This document shows positions 37,682-47,931 of a DNA stretch of 64,000 nt, one piece after another. The stretch's first letter is position 1; every line of letters begins with the position of its first letter. The stretch comes from Cylindrotheca closterium (lineage: Eukaryota; Bacillariophyta; Bacillariophyceae; Bacillariales; Bacillariaceae). Both the position numbers and the translations under genes were made by a program. The notes below the pieces were generated by a model. The model was given only the letters and a program-made list of their open reading frames with translations. It did no database searches and had not been told where the DNA came from. Where the stretch lies: assembly GCA_933822405.4 (NCBI GenBank), contig CAKOGP040000001.1, positions 133,083 to 197,082 of the forward strand, read 5' to 3'.

Positions 37682-39259
37682 TTATGGAATCAAGTACTTT
37701 TGATTTGTTTCAGGGCTCTTCATGAGGAATGTACCACTTGTATCCCCGGTCTTTTTCCTTGAAGAAGTATACTTGAGTATGGTATTGTAAAGTCTTGCGT
37801 TTTCTTTGGTTCGAGTCATTTCAAGACTTCCTGCAATGTTCGTCGTTTCCCCGTTCAGTACCGGGATTCCGGATTGAAAGTAGAATACTTGTTGTCCCCA
37901 GTGAGTGTATCCATTTTCAGGTCCAGTCGACAGGAACGAGGGGTTTGAGAGCTTGGGAGCGTCCAAACCTCCTGCATCTGTTCTGGTCTTGAAATCGGAT
38001 GTGAACCATCCGGCGATACCAGAAATAGGCCCACGTGTAGTTACTCCGTCAATAGCAAAGTCGAATGTACTCATTGCATCGCCTGGCATGACACCCTTGG
38101 ACTCTTCCAATGTGCATGTCATCATATCGAGCGTCTTGACGACCTGTGGTTCTGCCAAGACAGCCTCTGGCGGAAGCTCTCGCCAACGGCTGCTCCAGAG
38201 GTAGTACTCCTTTTGCTCCTTTTCAAAGTCTTTTTGGAGGATGCTCATGTTGACCCCGTACACTTGCATTGTAGTCTCTTGGAAATCAGTCCAGTCTGAC
38301 ATGGACGCGGCAAATTCACTGTTGTTAGCCCTTCGCTCCTCTTCATCTTGAACAGGAGCAACATACATGGTACAATGTGATGGGAACATGAGACCAGTGG
38401 CGGGTTTGAGGAATTTGTCACGTGCTCGAAGCAATGAATCCAACATGGATTCACGAAGCAAGAAGTAACCCATCCATTCACTGATAAAGATATCAACCAC
38501 TCTCTCAGGGTGTTCTGGATCATCTGATTCTAGACCGTCTTCTTCAATTGGAAGCGTGATGTCCTCAACAGCCCCTTGAATCACAGTGACAATGTTGTCA
38601 ACGCCGTTGGCAGCCATCACTTGTCGAGCATGCTTTGCCATGTCAGTATATTCGACTGTCGAGTGAAATGCAAGTTAATAACTCATCCAGCGCAGGTCAC
38701 CATAGAGCGACTCTTTCATAAGAAAGTAAAACTTACTGGCATACACCTTTCTGGCACCAGCTTGTGCGGCCCAACAGGCCAAGATTCCAGACCCTGTACC
38801 AATATCCATGACAACCTTATCCTTGAAAACTTCAGAGTTTCCCAAGATCGCCGAATGGTATGCTGCCATACGGTTGTGATCAGCAAGCATCTGCTTCTGG
38901 TGATAAAGCTGAGCATAGGAGCAGAAGTAATTTGCAAAATCACTGGCCTTGGCCTTCTCATCGCCCTGAAAAGATGGGATCTCTCCGTTCCCCGATGTGT
39001 TGGGAAACGGGTTAATGCCTTCGACTGAGTCAGAAGCCATTTTCAGACTGGATGAGTGGTATTGGTGGGCTTGGTTTGATTGGGTTGAGACTGATCGAAA
39101 AATGATCTTCGAACAATGAGATCTGGATAATTTCGGGTGGTGAGGTGAGAAGACTTGGAGAAGCCCGGCGGCGGGTGAGGACAGACAATGTTCGCCGATC
39201 TGAAATGCAGAACCTGAAACGATAGATGAAGCAAAGATATATGCACGTATTTTCATCAT
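37682..39259 (-). CDS. PRMT10: Protein arginine methyltransferase, PRMT10-like
   Basis: Exon 1 is 38737-39259, intron 38656-38736, exon 2 37682-38655; splicing restores VYAIEYTDMAKHA. With the upstream ATG (39257-39259, preceded by an in-frame TAA) it has 498 residues; an internal ATG at 39038-39040 would give 425. Type I PRMT motifs are complete: YFCSYAQLYHQKQML, motif I VVMDIGTGSGILACWAAQ, the double-Glu loop SEWMGYFLLRESM, and the THW loop YTHWGQQVF. The LYHQKQML and GYFLLRESM details match plant PRMT10, which makes asymmetric dimethylarginine on histone H4 R3 and other proteins. The first 73 residues look like a bipartite plastid presequence (hydrophobic run, SGSAFQ site, Ser/Lys/His-rich tail). 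Which start is used decides localisation. Confidence 0.9.
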
Positions 39260-39640
39260 CCAGAGGTCAGCAAGTTACAGAAAAGCAACGAAACTAGCGA
39301 AAGTTTCACGGTGTTATGTTCGCGACGTCGGGGTTGCTGCAAGTTCTATTTTTATGAACTTTTGCGAATGACGGATTGACGTTCTTCGACGAAAAAAAAC
39401 CAGGCGAACAAGCCATCTGCGATGGCTGAAACTGTAAATTGGATGAAAGTTTATCTTTCTATACTGATACTCTAGTATCTTCCCTATTTATTCACCTTTT
39501 GTGTTAGAGCTATGAATCATTTGTCCTGCGGCGCTCTCCTTCCTTTTCTCAGCACGATTTTGGAGTATCCTACACTTTGGATGAGATGCTGGACACCCGG
39601 TAGGCAATAAATATGATGAGATCCCATTATTGTTACCGCT
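39260..39640. other. Intergenic region
   Basis: 381 bp between the PRMT10 start and the 3' end of the Tudor/MBD-like gene, both on the minus strand. It holds the PRMT10 promoter and part of a 3' untranslated region. No gene seen. Confidence 0.45.
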
Positions 39641-40792
39641 TCATCGTCTGCCCCTCTTCTTCTTCTTCGTTGATGACGTAGGTATTTCTTCCATTTTTCG
39701 CTTGGCGGGTTCCTCCTCCTCCACTTCCAACAGGTTTTCGAGCACCTCATACTCCTCGAGATCTTGAGAGGTCAACAAGTGAGAAGAGTATGGATGGTTC
39801 TTGTCTTCTGGAAAGACAACATGAAATAAATCGGCAGGCTCGCCAGTCGCTTCACTGATAAAACCAGGGCTCCCTTCTTTATCAACGTCCGTCTTCTTGA
39901 TGTATCCTGTAATCCTCCCTTCTTGTTCCACATCCACCGTCCGACGAGACGAGATTTTGTGGGAAGAAGTCCATTTGACACTTCTTCCAATCCATTCGTG
40001 GCCTTCGATTCTCCATGGTGGATCACCGACATCTTGTTCTTCTGCCATTTGGGGACCTATTTCATTGAAGAAAACCATGGCCGCCTTCTTTGTTGTGAAC
40101 CGTTCTCCAGTTGGTGCAGTCAAAATGTATCGAGATCCTTTGCGAGAAGCCTTCCAATCTGCTGTAAATCCCAATTCTACAGCCAAAGTACTTGGATCTT
40201 CCCCTGGACGAATGTCTTCTTCTCCCACTTCATCCTGGGTAGCACTATCTTGGTGATACTATTTTTAAAAAAAAAGAGCAAAATCAAGTTAAAAAATCTT
40301 GTCTGAATGTATATATATTGACATGTCGAGCACTGATTCAATACAAAAACTTACGACAACGGAATAAAAGAACGAATCTGCTTGCTTTTTTCGCTTTGTA
40401 ATGCTAGCGGAATACCATTTGCCTTCCCAAAAGACTTCCACTACATCCCCTTTGGTATACAATGGGAGTGCTGGAAGCAAATGCGATCCGCTCATGGTTC
40501 CTTCTTTTTCTAATTCGCGTGCCGCCTTTTGAGCAGCCTCATGATTAAACCAAGTGTAATTGCATTGTTGTTTGCTGGTCTTTCCAAATCGTGTGTGAAT
40601 GGTATCGCGAATGACATGCTTGCCATCCTTGCGAACCACGGTTCGTACCACTCTCCAATGGGATGGATAACCCAGTGCATAAGCTAATTGCCTTTCAGTC
40701 TTGAGAGACTTGGTGGGTTTGGGATCCCATAGAGCTCTTGCGTAAAGCTCCGCTGGAGACGGAGGAAAGCGAGGATTGGACAAGATGCCCAT
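39641..40792 (-). CDS. Tudor/Agenet- and MBD-like domain protein (putative chromatin factor)
   Basis: Exon 1 is 40355-40792, intron 40259-40354 (GTAAGT donor; acceptor AATAG), exon 2 39641-40258; 351 residues from the first ATG (an upstream TTG frame is not used). Splicing yields FFYSVVYHQDSATQDE, a continuous strand of a Tudor-like barrel (GDVVEVFWEGKWYSASITKR). Before it, residues about 40-105 (HWRVVRTVVRKDGKHVIRD, YTWFNHEAAQKAA) and after it about 170-215 (FTADWKASRKGSRYILTAPT, ERFTTKKAAMVFF) resemble methyl-CpG-binding-type domains. A third patch (IGRSVKWTSS, GRITGYIKKTD, FHVVFPEDK) may be another small barrel. The C-terminus is acidic then KKKKRGRR, a nuclear signal. A reader of chromatin marks is inferred; the domain calls are by eye. 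Confidence 0.6.
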
Positions 40793-41286
40793 TGCGTTGG
40801 TAATGGCAATACTACAGTGTACACAAGCAGAGCGCGACGGTTTTAATACAAATTTGATGTCGCCCAAACGGCAACCAAAATCCCCCTTTTCACCGTTTCA
40901 CTGCCAATCAAAGCATGTAATCGTGCGAGTCCACACCAGTGATTCAGACAGCAAAATTTTTCCAAACGGAAACAAGGCGTGTCACACACCCATGCACGAT
41001 AGTCACAAAATGTGTGGCACGCTCACTTTTGTCTACGTCCTAGCACTACTAAATATCTCGTACGGCAAATTGTGTAGGTTTTAACGACAATCTTCCGTCT
41101 TTAGCCCGTTTGCCGCGCAAAATCCCGAGGATGCTGGCCTTCCTTGGAGGGAGAGCATTCTTAAACCAACTGAGAGATAGAGGGACCTTCATCTACAAAA
41201 ACTATTGCCCTTGACGTTGCAGTGCTTGACAGTTGAAAGTCCAAATGCAACAATCCTTATAGAAACTAGTTCATTCACAAAGTTCC
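40793..41286. promoter_or_regulatory. Divergent promoter of the Tudor/MBD gene and E2F
   Basis: 494 bp. It holds an E2F-type site TTTGCCGC at 41109-41116 that overlaps an inverted GCGCAAAA, together TTTGCCGCGCAAAA (41109-41122), about 165-178 bp upstream of the E2F start codon. This fits the TTTSSCGC consensus and suggests E2F autoregulation. No further gene seen. Confidence 0.5.
41109..41122 (+). promoter_or_regulatory. Candidate E2F-binding site upstream of the E2F gene
   Basis: TTTGCCGCGCAAAA, a near-palindrome with one perfect TTTSSCGC match on the plus strand. The consensus is well established in animals and plants; binding in this organism is inferred. Confidence 0.5.
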
Positions 41287-44200
41287 ATGTCATCGAGAAA
41301 GGATCCGCCGAGGTCGCGGCCTGGAAGCGGTGAAGGATCGGATTCTGGGCAATACCATCATCCGCCAGAGTCACAATACTATCAACAATATCAATCTGCA
41401 CCAGCACAACAGCACATGCATCCGCATTCATATCCTCCTGGTTATCCTATGAGACCGCCCCATGGTTATCCATATCCTGGCCACTATGGCCAACCGGGAA
41501 TGATGGGTCAAGATCATACAACATCACCTCCACAACAGGGTTTTCATCCGCCTTTGCATCGTTATCCTGGGCCTGTTGGACGAAATATGACAGCGGTAAC
41601 GCCAGATTCCGGACAAATAATGCCTGCAGAATTCATGTCACCGCCATCCAATATGAAAAGAAGGACAATGACGCCAGGAAGTTCATTGTCGCCTTCCAAA
41701 AGAGCTCGATCAGGTGCGTTTTCCCTTCCCTTGTACCCCTGCCAGAGGTGATCATTTTTCCCGTTGAGAGCCGCGGTGATCCTCCGTTGCCCAGATTTTC
41801 GCGCAGGCACCTAAGTATCCAAATTTTTCGTCGACCGGCCGTCTAAGTGACGTAGCTCGACTTAGATTCTTTTGGCCGACCGGTGCGCGCCGGACATCTT
41901 GGCGCCTAACTTGGGCAACGTTCCTCAGCCAGCCTGATTTTTCAACGGATACCCTTGGCACTGGTTCCGTCAGTTTTGTGGGTCAACTGATGCCAAGGAG
42001 GAACTGTTTCTGCTGAAGGAAGGATCTTCACTGCGGCCTCGATTGCTGGCGTTTCAATGTATGCCTACGAACTTGCTTTTGATTTGTTGGCTCACGCTGT
42101 CTCTTGCTCCTTTTTCTGTATCACTCCCATTCTTCCCATCATGGGTATTGTCTCATGATCACTGACACTGATTGCTTGGCTCGATTATCATTTCGTCGGC
42201 AATCGCGGCTGAAACAAATATGCAAATGTTTCATCTTGACGCCGTCGTCGTACTATTTCAATCCTAACTTTCCATCTCTATTCGACGCTGACAAACCAAA
42301 TGAAACAACTATGATTTCGCCCACGAAAACTCGTGATTCGTGGTCCAACGAACTCTTTTCTCCAACGAACGTGACAATCTCTTCCGATCGATCATCTTGC
42401 CTATCTCCCAAATCTGTGGAACTCTCACCTGTGAACTTATTCTCGGACCACTTGTTGCCCACTCCTCCTCGATCCTTAGATGACAAATCAGCTGCATCGA
42501 TACCTTACGCATCCCATCCGAGAGGCAGTCCAGTTTCCGCTCGTGTAGGAACACCGTCTTCGTTATCGCAACAATCGCGGTTCGATTCATCTCTGGGGTT
42601 GTTGACAAAGAGATTTGTTGACATTTTGAAAGAGACACCAGACAATTCTCTGGATCTAAACAGGGCGGCGTCCAAGTTGGGGGTACAAAAACGTCGGATA
42701 TACGACATAACGGTGAGTCTCCCCGAGTGTATAGTGTTGTGCTGTGTTGTCACGATCATGTGTGTCTGACAATGGTGCCTTTAGAATGTTCTGGAGGGAA
42801 TAGGATTGCTTGTGAAGCAAGGGAAGAATCACGTCTCGTGGAATGATAACCCACCCGAGGCAGCGGAAGAAGCAATCTCTCAAGTGACTGGGACTGGTGA
42901 AGGGGAAGAAATAGGGAGCCCTCCCAAGATAGCGAATACGGCTTCAGTAGCGACAACTGTGGAGTTTGAAGAGATGAAGAAGAAACTTGCGAGACTGCAA
43001 GAAGAAGAACGTAGGGTGGATCGATACCTGGGATATCTAAAGGGGCAATCGGAAGTCTTTAATGGAAAGAGACCTCCAACTGGGGAGCATGCTCCATACT
43101 TGCCACAAGGAGTAAAGAATTATCCGGAACAAATGTATGTCCGATACCAGGACGTCACCAGTATGCCTGCCTATAGCTCAGATAATGTCATTGGGATTCA
43201 TTGTCCGACTGGGACATCACTGGAAGTTCCTGATCCACACCAAGGAATGAAAGCTGGGGACAGAAGATATGAAATGTACCTGAGCAGCAAAGATGCCGAG
43301 GGCGAAGCCGGAGGAAAGGAAGGTGGTGCCGAACCAATTGGAGTCTACCTTGTTCAACCAAAGGCCGATGCACAGAATAGTGGAAGCATTCGTTCTCGAC
43401 CTGGAGGCTTTGAAGGATCTGCTGCGTCTCCTGGACGTGGACTACCACCACCAGCTGGGGAACCTGACAAGCATACTTCGAGTTCGCGTGAAGCTCACCG
43501 GCCACAATACGGTCCACCACCGGGCCGACCTGGAGAGCATCCTTATGCTGGTTATGGAGGTCCTCCACCGAGGAGACCTGGCGAATGGGGCTATGGCCCA
43601 GGAGGTCCAAGACCACCTTATCCTGGCCCCGAACGGGGTCAACGGAAAGGTCCTCCTATGCCTTATGGGCACCCTGGTGCCCAGTACATGCCATATGGTG
43701 ATCCAAATTGGGGCCCTCCACCACACCAGTCACATGGTTACCTACAGCCTCCACCTGGTTACTATCCACCTCCCCACATACGGCCACCACACGATCCAAG
43801 ACATGGCGGAGAATCTTCGAAAGATAGAAGAGATCGTCCGGGAAGCAACAAGGCTTCTTCCGATCGTCCGGGAAGTGACTCCATGGCAAGACAATTCCAT
43901 CCTCCACCTCACGATGATGAACCAAGTCCTCCTGGAGCCAATCCCTCTCCTTTCCGACCGAGGCAACATCACTTTCAACACGAGGTTGGAAGAACTGCAT
44001 CCGCGGGTGGCGACCACTCGCGTGATCAGTCGTTCCGACCTCCATCGCCAGGTCGTGAGGATTCTCTCATGAACATGCCGTTGCAATCTCCAACTGGAGC
44101 CTTTGGATTTGGTACCCCTCCAGGTGCGCCTTCACGTATGGACGTGCGATCTGGTGGGATGCAATTTCCTATACCCAATTTTCCAACGGAGCGGATTGAA

Positions 44201-44299
44201 TTCGGTGATCGGTGGCGACCACCTCTTTCGAAATCATCGGACACTCCTCCGCAAGAGGATTCATCTCATGCTCGTGGGCCACCTCGGCCCCATCGCTAA
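41287..44299 (+). CDS. E2F: E2F-family transcription factor
   Basis: Exons 41287-41713, 42480-42712 and 42785-44299; introns 41714-42479 (766 bp, GTGCGT donor, CTTAG acceptor) and 42713-42784 (72 bp). Phases match and give 724 residues. Residues 1-142 are Pro/Gln/Tyr/His-rich with a final [14 protein letters not shown]. The winged-helix DNA-binding domain is at about 175-238: [54 protein letters not shown]; intron 2 sits inside the RRIYDIT-NVLEGI recognition helix. A leucine-zipper/marked-box region follows ([19 protein letters not shown], then [21 protein letters not shown]), used for dimerising with DP. The C-terminal 300 residues are Pro/Gly/His-rich. E2F drives S-phase genes. Intron 1 has no AG over 455 nt and remains open in frame; an internal ATG at 42311 could start a shorter isoform. 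Confidence 0.9.
41797..41804 (+). promoter_or_regulatory. Candidate E2F-binding site inside E2F intron 1
   Basis: TTTCGCGC, a perfect TTTSSCGC match, 84 bp into intron 1. With the CTTGGCGCC element near 41899 it could form an internal promoter or enhancer. Inferred only. Confidence 0.4.
42023..42477 (+). other. AG-free tract of 455 nt at the 3' end of E2F intron 1
   Basis: From after the AG at 42021-42022 to the splice-acceptor AG at 42478-42479 there is no AG dinucleotide on the plus strand. Candidate branch sites inside it are CTGAC at 42162-42166, TCCTAAC at 42262-42268 and CTGAC at 42288-42292. The frame of the E2F DNA-binding domain is open from 42083 through the tract. Confidence 0.85.
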
Positions 44300-44646
44300 A
44301 GAGAGAAACTTGCTGCTTCAATGTTCAATATTATTAAAGTGTACGTCATACTTTTGTACTAGACTTAAACTAAACAGATGGCAAGTTCTCTTCAATCAAA
44401 GTATATGTCATTCTTAGCTTTGGAATACCATTGCTGTACTACAATTGGTTCAAGCACCCGCTCCGAAGGGCCGACTTGTACTTTTTTCCTGCAAGAAAAG
44501 TGAGGTGGCTTGCTCCTGGTAGTCGTCCACTGTCGTTCGTTATGAAGGGCGAAGGACGGACCCAGAAAATTCCGTTTGATTTTTTTTTCAGTTCCAACTG
44601 ATTTGAAAAACAACGAAACGAATCTTACAACTTCGGCCATTCCAAC
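44300..44646. other. Intergenic region
   Basis: 347 bp between two plus-strand genes, holding the E2F 3' end and the zinc-transporter promoter. No gene seen. Confidence 0.45.
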
Positions 44647-46548
44647 ATGCAATTTGCATCTCATGGTAGGGTGATGTTGGATGGAGCACTCCTATTGGGG
44701 ACGGGGTCGAGAATCAGAGGGAATTCATCCAGTTTTCTGAATAGGTCATTAATCAGACCGAGGCAGTACACTTCTATAGCGGCAAGCAGACCGGGTGGAT
44801 TCTCAAACTACCGGCAACATGAGTCCTGTCGGAATCGAAATGGTTTATCTTCAAGTTTCAAAAGTGGTTTCAACTATCCTATGGCAGCTTTCTCCACTAG
44901 CAACCCACTAGGCAACCCACTTGGCAACCCACTAGGACAGAACAATCCGCTGACAACGGACACGTCAGCTGTAGCTCTCAAGATGAATTCAAGTGGTCTA
45001 CTTCGAGGAAAGAGTCACCAGTACCATGACTATTCCAGGCACCATGTTTTCAATAAGAAATTGAATGAGGCACTAAATAGAGCTACACGAATCGTTTTGG
45101 ATCAGAGAAGGCAGCTTTCGGACGGAGATGAAAAGACGGGAAAGGATGATACGTCTTGGATGAAGCCACCCAGGATGCGGGTGCCAAACTATGGTCCTGA
45201 TGCCGACAAGGCTGTTAAGAATCTTCAGAAAGCGCGGAAGGATCGAGCACGAGCAAAGACTGCTGCCAATGTAAGACGAGCTCTTATTGGAAATGCAGTC
45301 ATATGTGCAGCAAAGTTTGGTGCCTGGCTTACTTCTGGGAGCAGTGCCATGATGTCCGAATTCGTGCATTCCGTGGTCGACTGCGGCAACCAGTCTTTGC
45401 TCTTGATGGGTCTTCGTGACTCAAAGAATACAGCTGATAGGTTGCACCCATATGGATATGGAAAATCTATTTACTTTTGGGCGTTGGTATCCGCACTTGG
45501 AACCTTTTTCTTGGGTGCTGGAGTGAGTATGTCTCACGCCGTTGGGGAATTGATGGAACCTTCCTTATCAGATATCAGCAATGAAGTCTGGGCCGTCCTC
45601 GCACTCAGTCTAGCTATCGATGGATATGTGCTATCCGAAACTTTCAAAGACGTCCAAGAAACCAAGCCTAACCATGTATCTATGTGGAATCACATCTCGA
45701 ATCTTCGAGACCCCGCTACAATGGCAGTGCTGTTGGAGGATGGCGCCGCATGTCTTGGTATTCTCATTGCCATCGCTGGTATCGGAACTGCTCATTATAC
45801 TGGAATGCCTGTCTTTGATGGCATTGCTGGAGTTGGTGTCTCATGCCTTCTCGGCGGTATGGGTCTGGCTCTCGTTCGAGTGAACCATAAATTCTTGCTT
45901 GGGCATGGTATCGACAGAGAAATGTCAGATACGATCGAGCAAATCATTCGTAGCCGACGAAGTATTGACAATGTCAATCATATTCAATCGCAGTGAGTGT
46001 GCCCTCAGAGTGTGAACACAATTTGAAACTTGAAAGCTTTCACTGACAATTTCTTGCTTTGCTTTGCTTTGCTTTTGTGATTCAGGTGGACTGGCCCAGA
46101 AACATTCAGTTTCAAAGCGGAAGTGGATTTTGATGGGACATATCTTGCAGCTCAATTGATGCCTCGTTATCGTGGAGAATTCGAGAAGGCCAGTGAAAAC
46201 ATTGACCAAGAGTTGGAAGTGCTTCTGTGTTGGTATGCGGAAGATGTGATGCGTGCAGTCGAACGTGAAGTCCGTCATATCGAAGCCATGATCCGCCAAA
46301 AGTATCCTGGCGCAGAATACATTGAACTAGAACCAATGAGTACCGATGCTGATCGGTTTGCCATTGACGATAGCTTTGAAGAAAAGCTGTTGAATGTGGA
46401 ACGAGAGGACGTGAAACGACTGATTCGAGTCCTTTACGCACCAACGGAATCATCATCGAAAGGCGATCCCAGTACCCTTGGTTATGGAACTGTGGAAGGA
46501 AAAGGCGACGACGCGGTTGTAATCGAGCCTCCCAAAAAGGACAAGTAG
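44647..46548 (+). CDS. Cation diffusion facilitator, SLC30A9 (ZnT9)-like
   Basis: Exon 1 is 44647-45992, intron 45993-46085, exon 2 46086-46548; 602 residues, with the junction restoring QSQWTGPETF. The N-terminus is Ser/Arg-rich with few acidic residues (RIRGNSSSFLNRSLIRPR), typical of a mitochondrial presequence. A direct coding repeat NPLGNPLGNPLG lies at about residues 86-97. The transporter core spans about 205-430 with GNAVICAAKFGAWLTSGSSA, the HSVVD metal motif (TM2), RLHPYGYGKSIYFWALVSA, GDGYV-like IDGYVLSETF, and LLEDGAACLGILIAIAGI. These are the SLC30A9 hallmarks. The C-terminus is a CDF cytosolic-type domain (FSFKAEVDFDGTYLA). SLC30A9 exports zinc from mitochondria in animals; the same role is inferred here. 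Confidence 0.88.
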
Positions 46549-46841
46549 GTTGGTCAAAAGTGCTTATAATAAATATGTCAAGTCTAGTACATTTTTGTGA
46601 ATGCATGGATGATTATTTGCTACAAGTTTCGATCAATACAATCGTTTTCCTTCGTCGTGCCAGATTAATTTGCGGAAAGACCATATTTCTGAACGAATCC
46701 AACTGAAACCATACAAAGTCGTCCTGATCAATACTGTAAGTCCACCCAAACATTACATGTATTATTTCTAAAGTATTAATAGCGGCGAAATTCATATTAT
46801 ATATGGAATTACTCTTGTCTTTTTTTATTAACAAAATCTAT
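46549..46841. other. Convergent intergenic region
   Basis: 293 bp between converging stop codons. A/T-rich; no gene seen. Confidence 0.45.
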
Positions 46842-47931
46842 TTACTTTGGAACACCATTGATGACGTTGAAGAAGTCGTCCTTCAAAGAGGCTCCTCCAA
46901 TCAATCCACCATCAATATCAGGTTGCTTCAGCAACTCTTCGGCATTTGCTCCCTTCATAGATCCACCGTATTGGATTCGAATAGCCTTGGCGACATCTTC
47001 CGAAACATTGTCCTTCATCCACTTACGGATATCGGCATGTGTGGCTTGTGCCATTTCTGGAGTGGCAGTAAGACCAGTACCAATGGCCCAGACAGGCTCG
47101 TAGGCAATGGCAACATTGGCCCATTCTTCTGGTTTCAAAAGCTTGGCAAGTGGCTCCAATTGCTTGGCGCAAACTTCCATGGTGACACCAGATTCACGCT
47201 CTTCCTTCTTTTCGCCAATGGCGAACATGACCTTAAGGCCCTTGTCGAGAGCGACCTTGCACTTTTCGGCACAAAGTCCTTCTGGCTCTCCGGCCATTCC
47301 GAACCCTTCACGACGTTCGGAGTGACCAACAATGACCCACGTGCAGCCAATATCCTTCAACATGTGTGCGCCAATTTCACCCGTGTAGGCGCCGTCCTTG
47401 ACGTTGCTTCCACAGTCTTGGCCGCCAACCTCAATGTCGTCACGAAGAGACGTCAAGCAGAGAGGAATGTGCAAGTATGGGACGCAAAGGACGACTTCGA
47501 CATTGTCGGGGATGGGTCCAAGTCCGTTGAACACCTTGATTCGCTCGGCGTTTTCGTCGTAGGTTCCGTTGGACTTCCAGTTTCCTCCAATCAAATATTT
47601 ACGCTCTCCGACAGTCTTGTTTTCGACGGAGGATCCCTTGGGGCGGCTAGCTTGGAGTGTGGCACTGTTTGTTTGTTTGTTTGTTTTGGATGTTGTTGTA
47701 AGTGATGGTATAGCAGTTGGAGAGTGGAGACGACAAGGATATGGTGAGTCGCAGGTCACAGAAATGATTTGATTGAAATGCCGTCATGGATCGGAAGGGT
47801 AACACGACGGCTGTATGTGACGACGACAACGAACGGCAACTGAACGAGTTGAACGGTAACCTGCTTAACAGATCCCCGAAACCATCCCAACAGCAGCAAA
47901 ATAAACCATCAATTATTAATACTTACGACAT
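46842..47931 (-). CDS. TPI: Triosephosphate isomerase
   Basis: Exon 2 is 46842-47664 and carries nearly all the protein. No suitable ATG lies in it; the frame upstream would need a GTG. A first exon of only 5 coding bases, ATGTC at 47927-47931, followed by a GTAAGT donor, joins through intron 47665-47926 (acceptor AACAG) to give a start MSATLQASRPK and 275 residues. Catalytic residues are complete: the GGNWK lysine, VGHSERR histidine, AYEPVWAIGTG glutamate with the flexible loop after it, and the YGGSMKGAN phosphate site. It interconverts dihydroxyacetone phosphate and glyceraldehyde-3-phosphate. No plastid or mitochondrial signal is visible, so it is probably the cytosolic isoform, with an unusual 20-residue Ser/Lys-rich N-terminal addition. 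Confidence 0.93.
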
